Shown here in pieces: positions 6,705 through 13,683 of a stretch of DNA of 14,125 nt. Origin of the DNA: an uncultured Clostridium sp. (lineage in GTDB: Bacteria > Bacillota > Clostridia > TANB77 > CAG-508); assembly GCA_900554635.1 (NCBI GenBank), contig USHY01000032.1, positions 1-14,125 of the forward strand, written 5' to 3'. The position numbers were made by a program, and so were the translations under genes. Under the pieces are notes generated by a model, which worked only from the letters and a program-made list of their open reading frames with translations, made no database searches and was not told the origin of the DNA. The stretch's first letter is position 1. Every line of letters begins with the position of its first letter.

Positions 6705-7711
6705 ATGTTTGGATTTGGACAAGATATAGGTATTGATTTAGGTACTGCAACAGTAATTGAATATGTAAAAGGAAAGGGAATTGTTTTAAGAGAGCCTTCA
6801 GTAGTAGCTGTAAATAATCAGACAGGAGATGTTTTAGCAGTTGGTGCTGAAGCAAGAAGAATGCTTCGGAAGAACTCCACGGAAACATAGTAGCAACAAG
6901 ACCTTTAAAGGATGGAGTAATTTCAAATTATACTGTAACAGAAAAAATGCTTAAACACTTTATAACAAAAGCAACAGGAAAAACTATATTTTCTCCAAGG
7001 ATAATGATTTGTATTCCATCTCTTGTAACAGAAGTTGAGAAAAAAGCAGTTATAGATGCTGCAACAACAGCAGGAGCAAGGAGAGTATATTTAATAGAAG
7101 AACCAATAGCTGCAGCAATAGGTGCAGGAATAGATATATCAAAACCATGTGGAAATATGGTAGTAGATATTGGAGGAGGAACAGCAGATATTGCAGTAAT
7201 TTCCTTAGGAGGTTCAGTAGTTAGCACATCAATTAAAGTTGCAGGAGATAAATTTGATGAAGCAATTATTAAGTATATTAAGAAAAAACATAATATGATG
7301 ATAGGTGAAAGAACAGCTGAAGATTTAAAAGTTAATATTGGCTGTGTTTACCCAAAAGTTCAAGAAGCAAAAATGGAAGTAAAAGGTAGAGATTTGATGA
7401 CAGGACTTCCTAAAATGGCAACAATATATTCAAGTGAAATGTTAGAAGCATTAGAAGAACCTGCAATGGCAATCGTTGAAGCTGTGCATTCTGTTTTAGA
7501 AAAAACACCACCAGAGTTAGCAGCAGATATAAGCGATAGAGGAATATATATGACAGGTGGAGGCTGCTTAGTAGATGGTTTAGATAAATTATTACAAGAT
7601 GAAACAGGAATAAATGTAATGATTGCAGAAGATGCGGTATCTTGTGTAGCTAAAGGAACAGGAAAAGCTTTAGATAATTTAGATACATTAGATGGAAAAG
7701 CAAGAAAATAA
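6705..7711 (+). CDS. mreB: Rod-shape actin MreB/Mbl, read through two CGGA +1 sites
   Basis: Bacterial actin that polymerises under the membrane and organises lateral wall synthesis. The start ATG follows TAGGAGAG. Ordered motifs: membrane-proximal MFGFGQDIGIDLGTAT (phosphate-1 loop), EPSVVAV, RMLGRTPGNIVATRPLKDGVI, CIPSLVTEVEKKAV, LIEEPIAAAIGAG, VVDIGGGTADIAVISLGG (phosphate-2), GERTAEDLK and YMTGGGCLVDG (adenosine loop). The frame moves +1 at CGGA 6867-6870 and again at CGGA 6880-6883, three codons later; reading both as Gly (55 and 59) restores the invariant LGRTPGNI and gives 334 residues, the usual length. Without both shifts the frame ends at TAG 6888-6890. MreB and Mbl cannot be told apart by eye. 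No other decay is visible, so I infer a working gene. Confidence 0.93.
6867..6870 (+). other. +1 recoding site 3: CGGA read as Gly (mreB)
   Basis: In frame AGA ATG CTT CGG AAG; homology requires ATG CTT (C)GGA AGA ACT CCA, i.e. M-L-G-R-T-P, conserved in MreB/Mbl. Confidence 0.9.
6880..6883 (+). other. +1 recoding site 4: CGGA read as Gly (mreB)
   Basis: After the first shift the frame reads AGA ACT CCA CGG AAA; homology requires CCA (C)GGA AAC ATA GTA, i.e. P-G-N-I-V. It lies only 13 bases after site 3, so the three intervening codons are read in a frame used nowhere else in the gene. Confidence 0.9.
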
Positions 7712-7714
7712 AAT

Positions 7715-7749
7715 ATTAAAAAGTTGGAGTTTAGCTCCAACTTTTTAAT
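7715..7749. terminator. Bidirectional terminator between mreB and lon-like gene
   Basis: A perfect 15-bp stem (7715-7729 with 7735-7749) and a 5-nt loop. The GC-rich core GTTGGAG/CTCCAAC is flanked by A and T runs, so it can terminate in both directions. The right arm contains the stop codon of the leftward lon-like gene. Confidence 0.92.
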
Positions 7750-10126
7750 TCTTTTTACTATTTTCATAGTATTTTTTTAGCTTTTCATAGACTAAATAGT
7801 TTATTGTTCCAGCAGGATATTTTCCATCAGAATTTTGTTTTCCAGCAGGTACTCCTGTAAGTATTTCAATTCCTTCATCAATTGTTGATATAGCATAAAT
7901 ATGGAACTTTCTTTCTTTTACACTTTCAATTACATCTTTTTGTAAGTGAAGATTTCTAACATTTTGTATAGGTATTATTACTCCTTGCTCACCAGTTAAG
8001 CCTCTTTTCTTACAGATATTATAAAAGCCTTCAATTTTTTCATTTACACCACCAATTGGTTGAATAAATCCTTTTTGATTAACAGAACCAGTAACAGCAA
8101 TTGATTGTGAAATAGGGATATTAGATAAACTAGATAAAATTGCATAACATTCTGTACTTGAAGCACTATCTCCATCAACACCGTTATATAATTGTTCAAA
8201 ACATAAACTAGCAGTAAGAGTTAAAGGAAAGTCTTGAGCAAATTTTTCACCAAAGTAGCCTCTTAAAATTAGAACTCCTTTTGAGTGTGTTGGTCCAGAC
8301 ATATCTGTTTCTCTTTCTACATTTATAACTCCAGTTTTTCCCATAAATGTATTCGCAGTAATTTTGGCAGGTTTTCCAAATGAATAGTCACCAATTGTCA
8401 TAACAGTTAAACCATTAATTTCTCCAACTTTATAGCCATCAGTATCAATTAATAATGAGTTTTCTTCTATTAATTCTGAATATTTTTGATCATATTTTTT
8501 TACTCTTTCAATTCTTTTGGAAAGGGCTTTTTCAATGTAATCAGCTGTTATCAATTTTTTCCTTGAAAGCCTTGCCCAGGTTGAAGCTTCTGAAACTATT
8601 TCTCCAATTTCATTAAAGTGTGTAGAAAGTTTTTGCTTATCATCAGATAATTTTGAAGCATATTCTACAACTTTTGCCATAGCTTCTTTATCAAGTGGAA
8701 GGCAATTTTCTTTTTCACAATAGCTGTGAACAAATTTTGCAAGTCTTAATATATTATCATTATTTCGTGGAGCAGATTCTTCAAATTCCACTTTTATTTT
8801 AAATAGTTTTTTAAAATCAGGGTCTAAAGAGAGTAGAGTATGGTATATTTCAGCATTGCCTAAAAGTAAAACCTTGATGTTTAGTGGAATTGGTTCAGGC
8901 TTTAGAGAAATCATAACTAAACTAGAGCGTTGTTCCATACCATTTTCTATTCCTAATTCCTTAACTAGGAGTGCTTTTTTTAGAGTATCATAGCATATTT
9001 GGTTTGTAAGTAAATCTTGTGCTTGCAAAATAATGTAGCCACCATTTGCTTTGTGCAAGATACCAGATTTTAACATAGTATAATCTGTTCTAAGCATTCC
9101 ATATTGATTTTCGTATTCTAATTTTCCAAATAAATTTTGATAAGAATAGTTTGAATCCATTATAACAGGGCTACCTTGAGTATTGCTGTTATCAACAAAA
9201 AGATTAACTCTATAGTTTAACCAAGGCTTTACAGTTTCAGGCTTTGGAGCTTGTGGGTTAGCTTGGTTTGTAGGTTCTTCTGATATGAAATGGATTACAT
9301 TTTTTAAAATATCTTTTTTTACATTATCTAAAAAAGATACAATTTTTTCATTTTTCTTGTAAGTCGCTCTTATTGGGTTAATGTATGAATTAATAGTAAG
9401 AAGAGCTATGTTTGATTGCCATTCATCAACTTTTTGCTCTGCTTCTTTTTCAATTAGTTTTATTTGCCCTATAACATGCATTATCTGTTCTTGAACTATA
9501 CTAGATTTTTCTTCGTATGTTTGCTTAATACTATCATCTAATTTTTCGAACTCTGCTTCATCAAGTGGTTTTCCATCAAATACAGGCAACATATATATTC
9601 CGTTTGTTGCAGCTTTAACTTGGAAATTATTTTTCATTGTTTCTTTATTTAGGTTATCTAATAGTTTTTCTCTTCGTTCATCATATTTTTGTTTGATTAG
9701 GCTTTTTTCTTTTTCAAAATCTTCATTGTTAAAAGTTCTTTTTAAATATTTTTTTATATCTTCCACAAAGGCATCCATTGTTGTTGCAAATGTTTTTCCT
9801 TCACCAGCAGGAAGAGATACAGCGATTGGTTCGTTTGGATTATCAAAGTTATATAGGTAGCACCAATCATCAGGGGTTTTTTGTTTTGAGGCAATTTCTG
9901 TAACATATTTTTTTGTGTACATAGTTTTGCCAACACCTGAAGGGCCTTCTATATATAGGTTGTAGCCTTTGGCATTTATGTTAAGACCAAATTGCAAGGC
10001 ATTAATTCCTCTTTCTTGGCCGTAAACTACGCCATCACTAGTTAATTCATCTGTTGTTTCAAAATCAAAAATGTTTGGGTTACATAGGTTTTTTAAATCC
10101 TTGTAAGTTAATTCGTTTTTTCTCAT
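7745..10126 (-). CDS. Lon-like ATP-dependent protease (AAA_32 / S16 Lon_C; YcbZ-LonC type)
   Basis: 793 residues from ATG 10126, preferred because AAGGAA lies just upstream; ATG 10159, 8 bases after the rimI stop, would add 11 residues but has no ribosome binding site. Order: N-terminal region, Walker A GPSGVGKT (about 61-68), a long charged coiled-coil insert (about 125-250), an AAA+ continuation (SGILHKANGGYIILQAQDLL as the Walker B-like part, ILRLAKFVHSYC), then the S16 protease domain with DGDSASSTE (Ser about 654) and IGGVNEKIEGF (Lys about 697). The Ser-Lys distance of 43 equals that of classical Lon. There is no N-terminal LAN domain, so it is not LonA; the large insert and overall plan fit the LonC/YcbZ group. 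No transmembrane segment is obvious. Two CGG trinucleotides near 9600 and 10020 and one at 8181 straddle codons and do not shift. Confidence 0.9.
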   Translation of the reverse strand: MRKNELTYKDLKNLCNPNIFDFETTDELTSDGVVYGQERGINALQFGLNINAKGYNLYIEGPSGVGKTMYTKKYVTEIASKQKTPDDWCYLYNFDNPNEPIAVSLPAGEGKTFATTMDAFVEDIKKYLKRTFNNEDFEKEKSLIKQKYDERREKLLDNLNKETMKNNFQVKAATNGIYMLPVFDGKPLDEAEFEKLDDSIKQTYEEKSSIVQEQIMHVIGQIKLIEKEAEQKVDEWQSNIALLTINSYINPIRATYKKNEKIVSFLDNVKKDILKNVIHFISEEPTNQANPQAPKPETVKPWLNYRVNLFVDNSNTQGSPVIMDSNYSYQNLFGKLEYENQYGMLRTDYTMLKSGILHKANGGYIILQAQDLLTNQICYDTLKKALLVKELGIENGMEQRSSLVMISLKPEPIPLNIKVLLLGNAEIYHTLLSLDPDFKKLFKIKVEFEESAPRNNDNILRLAKFVHSYCEKENCLPLDKEAMAKVVEYASKLSDDKQKLSTHFNEIGEIVSEASTWARLSRKKLITADYIEKALSKRIERVKKYDQKYSELIEENSLLIDTDGYKVGEINGLTVMTIGDYSFGKPAKITANTFMGKTGVINVERETDMSGPTHSKGVLILRGYFGEKFAQDFPLTLTASLCFEQLYNGVDGDSASSTECYAILSSLSNIPISQSIAVTGSVNQKGFIQPIGGVNEKIEGFYNICKKRGLTGEQGVIIPIQNVRNLHLQKDVIESVKERKFHIYAISTIDEGIEILTGVPAGKQNSDGKYPAGTINYLVYEKLKKYYENSKKN

Positions 10127-10167
10127 TCGTATTCCTTCTTTCTCAAAATGTCTAAGCATTTTGAATT

Positions 10168-10596
10168 TTATTTAAAATATAGTGTCATAATATAAGCATC
10201 TTCAACACCATCATAGTATTTTTTTCGTATTCCTAAAGTTTTAAAGTTATATTTTTCATATAATTTTATTGCATTGCTATTTTTTGTATTTACTTCCAAA
10301 GTAAGGGAGTCTTTTACTTTTGCCATAGAAATTAGCTGTTCTAGTAAAGCTTTTCCAATTCCTTGATGTCTATAAGATTTTTTTACAACGATGTTTGTAA
10401 TGTGAACATCATCAACAGAGAACCAAATTCCTGCAAAACCAATAATTTCGCCATTTTGTTTAGCTACTATATATTTTGAGTTTAGATTTAAAAGTTCAGA
10501 TTTTAAATTTTGTGGGCTCCAGAAGTCATCAAATTCTGTGTTTAAAATTGGTTCTATTATGTTAAAATCATCAAGAGTCATAGTGGATATTTCCAT
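10168..10596 (-). CDS. rimI: Ribosomal protein S18-alanine N-acetyltransferase
   Basis: 142 residues, one GNAT domain. Acetyl-CoA binding motif A is VKKSYRHQGIGKALLEQLI (R/Q-x-x-G-x-G/A core at about 76-83). The C-terminal LEVNTKNSNAIKLYEKYNFKTLGIRKKYY is the RimI signature. RimI acetylates the N-terminal alanine of S18. Its ATG shares one base with the tsaB stop (10596), so the genes are translationally coupled; tsaE-tsaB-rimI is a common gene order in Firmicutes. The lon-like gene follows in the same direction. Confidence 0.93.
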   Translation of the reverse strand: MEISTMTLDDFNIIEPILNTEFDDFWSPQNLKSELLNLNSKYIVAKQNGEIIGFAGIWFSVDDVHITNIVVKKSYRHQGIGKALLEQLISMAKVKDSLTLEVNTKNSNAIKLYEKYNFKTLGIRKKYYDGVEDAYIMTLYFK

Positions 10597-11238
10597 TATT
10601 TGTTCCTCATTCTTTCAGCTTGTGAAGGTCTTAAATACATAACAGATAAGTTATCTGCAGTTGTTGTTTCATTTTTTAAGTAATGTTTAAAACCTGCAAG
10701 ACCAATATTTCTACTATAAATAGTATTGTCAAAATTATTAGAAATATTTAAAAGATATGTAGCATCACCAACAAAAGCAATATTTTTGTATTTTTCAAAC
10801 TCATTTTTTAGGTTGTTAATGTCATCTGCAAAATAGTTTGAAACCAAATTGTAATTTTTATCAAAAATTGCCATATAAACTTGGTTGTTTCGAGCATCCA
10901 AAATTGAGCAAATATAGTCTGAGTCACAAACATTATATGCAAGAGCTTCTAAAGAAGAAATTCCTACAACAGGAATGTTTTTGGCTTCAGCAAAAGCTTT
11001 TACAGTTGCAACACCAATTCTAATTCCAGTAAAAGAGCCGTGGACCAATATCAGTTGCAATTAATCCAACATCAGAAAGAGTAAAGCCAGTAGTTTCAAA
11101 CAATTCTTGAATTAAAGGCAACAATTTTTCAGAATGTGTTTTCTGGTCTGATATATTCAATTCTTTAATAACATTACTATCCTCAAGCAAAGCAACTGAG
11201 GCGTTTGGGCTAGAGGTAGAAATTGCTAAAATTTTCAT
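10596..11238 (-). CDS. tsaB: tRNA t6A biosynthesis protein TsaB, read through one CGGC +1 site
   Basis: TsaB is the scaffold partner of TsaD and TsaE in making N6-threonylcarbamoyl-adenosine at position 37 of ANN-decoding tRNAs. The start ATG overlaps the tsaE stop (ATGA). The N-terminus MKILAISTSSPNASVAL, then SEKLLPLI and ATDIGPGSFTGIRIGVATVKAFA, are family hallmarks; ISSLEALA and the SILDARNNQVYMAIF region follow. The frame moves +1 at CGGC (bases 11040 down to 11037). Reading it as Gly67 restores GPGSFTG, the strongest TsaB/TsaD-type motif, and gives 213 residues, family-typical. Without the shift the frame continues as LFYWN and stops. An isolated ATG at 11060 opens the second frame but would remove the N-terminal lobe, so I reject it as the start. 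Confidence 0.92.
11037..11040 (-). other. +1 recoding site 5: CGGC read as Gly (tsaB)
   Basis: On the minus strand the frame reads ATT GGT CCA CGG CTC; homology requires CCA (C)GGC TCT TTT ACT GGA, i.e. P-G-S-F-T-G. This is the only leftward case and the only CGGC, showing that the fourth base is not fixed as A. Confidence 0.9.
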
Positions 11239-11681
11239 AAAGCATTATTCCCTTCATTATTGTTTATATATTCAATATTAATATATCTAATATTATCATT
11301 ATTATCATCTTTTGAGATATTAATCTTAATATACTTAGATAAAATAGGTTCAATAAGCTCGCCCCATTCAATAAGGCAAATGCCTCTATCAAAATAATCA
11401 GGTCCACCAATAGCGTAAAATTCATCTAAATCTTCTAATCTGTAAACATCAAAATGAAAAATATTCATATTATCTTTAGAATATTCATTCACAATAGTAA
11501 AAGTAGGGCTAGAAATCTCATCATCCAATCCAAAAAAACTCAAAAAACCCTCAGTAAACTTAGTCTTACCACTACCCAAATCACCTGATAAAATTACAAT
11601 ATCTCTATCCTTCAACTTAGAAGCCAAACTAAAACCAACAGCCTTAGTTTCTTCCTCATTATTCGAAATAAATTTAAGCAT
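11235..11681 (-). CDS. tsaE: tRNA t6A biosynthesis ATPase TsaE
   Basis: 148 residues. P-loop ATPase that assists TsaB/TsaD in t6A synthesis. Walker A is GDLGSGKT (about 33-40), followed by SPTFTIVNEY, FHFDVYRLEDLDEF and ICLIEWGELIEPIL, all standard TsaE motifs. GGTGATG precedes the start on the minus strand. It is the first gene of the leftward tsaE-tsaB-rimI-lon-like operon and its stop overlaps tsaB by 4 bases. I could not find a convincing promoter for it between 11682 and 11796. Confidence 0.95.
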   Translation of the reverse strand: MLKFISNNEEETKAVGFSLASKLKDRDIVILSGDLGSGKTKFTEGFLSFFGLDDEISSPTFTIVNEYSKDNMNIFHFDVYRLEDLDEFYAIGGPDYFDRGICLIEWGELIEPILSKYIKINISKDDNNDNIRYINIEYINNNEGNNAL

Positions 11682-11796
11682 AATACATCACCCATATATT
11701 GTATATTAAAAGACAAAAAAAGTAAAGATTAAAAGGAAAAAAATTAGAAATAAATTGTATATGTCGAAAAAAAGTCAAACGATTTTTCCCAAAAGC

Positions 11797-11825
11797 TTGC
11801 AAAATTTGCAAAAGCGTGGTACAAT
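11797..11825 (+). promoter_or_regulatory. Extended -10 promoter of rpsT
   Basis: TTGCAA (11797-11802), 17-bp spacer, TACAAT (11820-11825), with TGG immediately before the -10 hexamer (extended -10). The palindrome TTGCAAAATTTGCAA (11797-11811) covers the -35 element and part of the spacer. Confidence 0.75.
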
Positions 11826-11871
11826 AGAAAAAGTGAAATTTTAATTTGACTTTAAGGGAGGTGCCAAGGGA

Positions 11872-12132
11872 ATGCCAAACATTAAATCTGCAATAAAAAG
11901 AGTTAGTGTAATTGAAACTAAAACTTTACAAAATAATATGATTAAATCTGAATACAAAACAGCTGTAAGAAAATTTGAAGCAGCAGTAGCAGAGGGTAAT
12001 AAAGAAAAAGCTCAGGAGGCTTTAAAATTAGCTACAAAGAAGATTGATGGTGCTTGTTCAAAGGGAATAATCAAACAAAATACAGCATCAAGAAAAAAAT
12101 CTAATTTAGCAAAGAAATTAAATGTTATGTAG
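11872..12132 (+). CDS. rpsT: 30S ribosomal protein S20
   Basis: 86 residues, highly basic and helical, matching S20: MPNIKSAIKRVSVIE, ALKLATKKIDGACSKGIIKQNTASRKKSNLAKKLN. S20 binds 16S rRNA early in 30S assembly. GGGAGGT lies about 12 bases before the ATG, with a second AAGGGA closer in. It is monocistronic, with its own promoter and an intrinsic terminator starting 3 bases after the stop. There are no recoding sites. Confidence 0.97.
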   Translation: MPNIKSAIKRVSVIETKTLQNNMIKSEYKTAVRKFEAAVAEGNKEKAQEALKLATKKIDGACSKGIIKQNTASRKKSNLAKKLNVM

Positions 12133-12134
12133 TT

Positions 12135-12170
12135 TAAAAAAGATTTCAAAATTATTTGAAATCTTTTTTA
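12135..12170 (+). terminator. Intrinsic terminator of rpsT
   Basis: A perfect 16-bp inverted repeat (12135-12150 with 12155-12170), a 4-nt loop ATTA, and T runs at 12164-12169 and 12171-12175. Confidence 0.9.
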
Positions 12171-12177
12171 TTTTTGC

Positions 12178-12206
12178 TTGCATAAATTATGTTGTTGTAA
12201 TAAAAT
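12178..12206 (+). promoter_or_regulatory. Candidate promoter of pgi
   Basis: TTGCAT (12178-12183), 17-bp spacer, TAAAAT (12201-12206), 30 bp before the pgi start. Consensus match only; the -10 is imperfect. Confidence 0.45.
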
Positions 12207-12235
12207 AATCTAAAAGGAAATGTAGGAGGTAACAT

Positions 12236-13535
12236 ATGGCAAATATTAAAGTGAATTTAGAAAATACAGGTATTAAAAAAGATAAGTTAATGAAATATTC
12301 TGAGAAGGTTGAGAATGCACATAAGGAATTACAAAAAATGGCAAGTGATAAAACAGAATTTGTTCGGGTGGTTACATTTACCAACTAAATATGATAAAAA
12401 GGAATTTGCTAGAATAAAAGCTGCAGCTGAGAGAATTAAAAAGAATTCTGAGGTGCTAGTTGTTATTGGCATAGGTGGTTCATACCTTGGAGCAAGAGCA
12501 GTTATAGAAGCCTTAACAAACACTTTTTACAATATAAATCCAAATCGTAAAACTCCACAAGTGTTTTTTGTAGGAAATAACCTTAGCCCAAACTATATGA
12601 ATGATTTGATTGAGTGTATAGGAAACAAAGACCTTTCAGTAAATGTAATATCAAAATCTGGAACAACAACAGAGCCAGCAATTGCATTTAGAATATTTAG
12701 AGAATTCATGGAATCAAAATATGGAATAGATGAGGCAAGAAAGAGAATTTTTGTAACAACAGATAAGAAAAAAGGAGCTCTAAAACAATTAGCAAAAGAA
12801 GAAGAGTATGAAACATTTGTAATACCAGACAATATTGGAGGAAGATATTCAGTTCTAACAGCAGTTGGACTACTACCAATAGCAGTAGCAGGAATTGATA
12901 TAGATAAATTAATGCTTGGAGCTAAAACAGCTGAAGGAAAATATAATGAAAGTTCATTAAAATACAACGAATGTTACCAATATGCAGTAGCGAGAAATAT
13001 ACTATATGAACAGGGAAAAACAACAGAAATCCTTGCAAACTATGAACCAAAAATGCAGTACATAACAGAATGGTGGAAACAATTATATGGAGAAAGCGAA
13101 GGCAAAGATGGTAAAGGAATATTCCCAGCAGGAGTAACATTCACAACAGACTTACACTCACTAGGTCAATACATACAAGATGGAAAAAGAAACTTATTTG
13201 AAACAGTAATAAGTATAGAACAACCAAACACAGATATAACAATAAAACCAGATGCGGACAACCTAGATGGAATGAATTTTGTGGCAGACAAAACATTAGA
13301 CTATGTAAATAAACAAGCGATGGAGGGAACAATAGAAGCACATGTAACAGGAGGAGTTCCGAATATAAAAATAACAATGGAAAAACTAGATGAAGAAAAC
13401 CTAGGAGAGTTATTGTACTTCTTTGAACTTGCTTGTGGAATATCTGGAAAAATACTAGGAGTAAATCCATTTAATCAACCGGGAGTTGAAGCATATAAAA
13501 AGAATATGTTTAGACTACTAGGAAAACCAGAGTAA
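12236..13535 (+). CDS. pgi: Glucose-6-phosphate isomerase, read through one CGGG +1 site
   Basis: Interconverts glucose-6-phosphate and fructose-6-phosphate in glycolysis. The start ATG 12236 follows TAGGAGGT. The first 43 codons (MANIKVNLENTG ... ASDKTEFV) are in one frame. At CGGG 12365-12368 the frame moves +1; reading it as Gly44 joins FV-G-WLHLPTKYDKKEFARI, matching the Firmicute Pgi motif FLGWVDLP. Later motifs: VIGIGGSYLGARA, VISKSGTTTEPAIAFRIF, NIGGRYSVLTAVGLLPIA, YITEWWKQLYGESEGKDG, LHSLGQYIQDG and GVNPFNQPGVEAYKKNMFRLLGKP at the end. The total is 432 residues, close to the ~450 of relatives. An ATG at 12309 opens the main frame but lies inside the first segment's coding region in the wrong frame, so it is not the start. 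CCG|GGA near 13480 and GCG|GAC near 13255 do not shift. Confidence 0.95.
12365..12368 (+). other. +1 recoding site 6: CGGG read as Gly (pgi)
   Basis: In frame GAA TTT GTT CGG GTG; homology requires GTT (C)GGG TGG TTA CAT TTA CCA, i.e. V-G-W-L-H-L-P. Without the shift the frame stops at TAA 12386-12388, yielding a 50-residue stub. Confidence 0.9.
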
Positions 13536-13546
13536 ATAGATAATTT

Positions 13547-13628
13547 TGCAAAAATGTGATAAAACAACTTAAAAAGCCTGCAAAAGTGTGAACAAAACAT
13601 CAAAAAACTTTACAAAAATGTGATAAAG
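13547..13628 (+). repeat. Three imperfect direct repeats at 32-bp period
   Basis: Units start at 13547, 13579 and 13611: TGCAAAAATGTGATAAAAC, TGCAAAAGTGTGAACAAAAC, TACAAAAATGTGATAAAG. The period is exactly 32 bp (about three helical turns). Twelve to thirteen dissimilar bases separate the units. Confidence 0.7.
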
Positions 13629-13652
13629 ATGTGTAATTAATAAAAGTTCCAC

Positions 13653-13683
13653 TTTTCATGGCAGAATATATGAAAAAATTTTT
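13653..13683 (+). terminator. Weak terminator-like hairpin after pgi
   Basis: A 7-bp stem (13653-13659 with 13670-13676), a 10-nt loop, then AA and five T. The stem is A/T-rich with a single G-C pair, so termination would be inefficient. It is the only candidate terminator for pgi that I see. Confidence 0.35.

Noticed and set aside
11682..11796. Promoter for the leftward tsaE operon (TTGACT near 11780, TACAAT further on, minus strand)
   Set aside because: The spacing is about 13 bp, too short, and alternatives in this T-rich stretch are no better than chance.
4296..12368. Sequencing or assembly errors as the source of the extra C
   Set aside because: No homopolymer is involved, flanking bases differ at every site, and insertions occur only in phase before Gly codons and never at boundary-straddling CGG. 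It cannot be fully excluded without the reads.
4026..13535. xseA, mreB, tsaB and pgi as pseudogenes
   Set aside because: All six breaks share one form (C before a conserved GGN), all motifs are otherwise intact, operon overlaps are kept, and several of the genes are normally essential. Random decay would give varied lesions.
13547..13628. CRISPR array
   Set aside because: Only three imperfect A-rich units with 12-13 base spacers and no cas genes; spacing and divergence do not fit.
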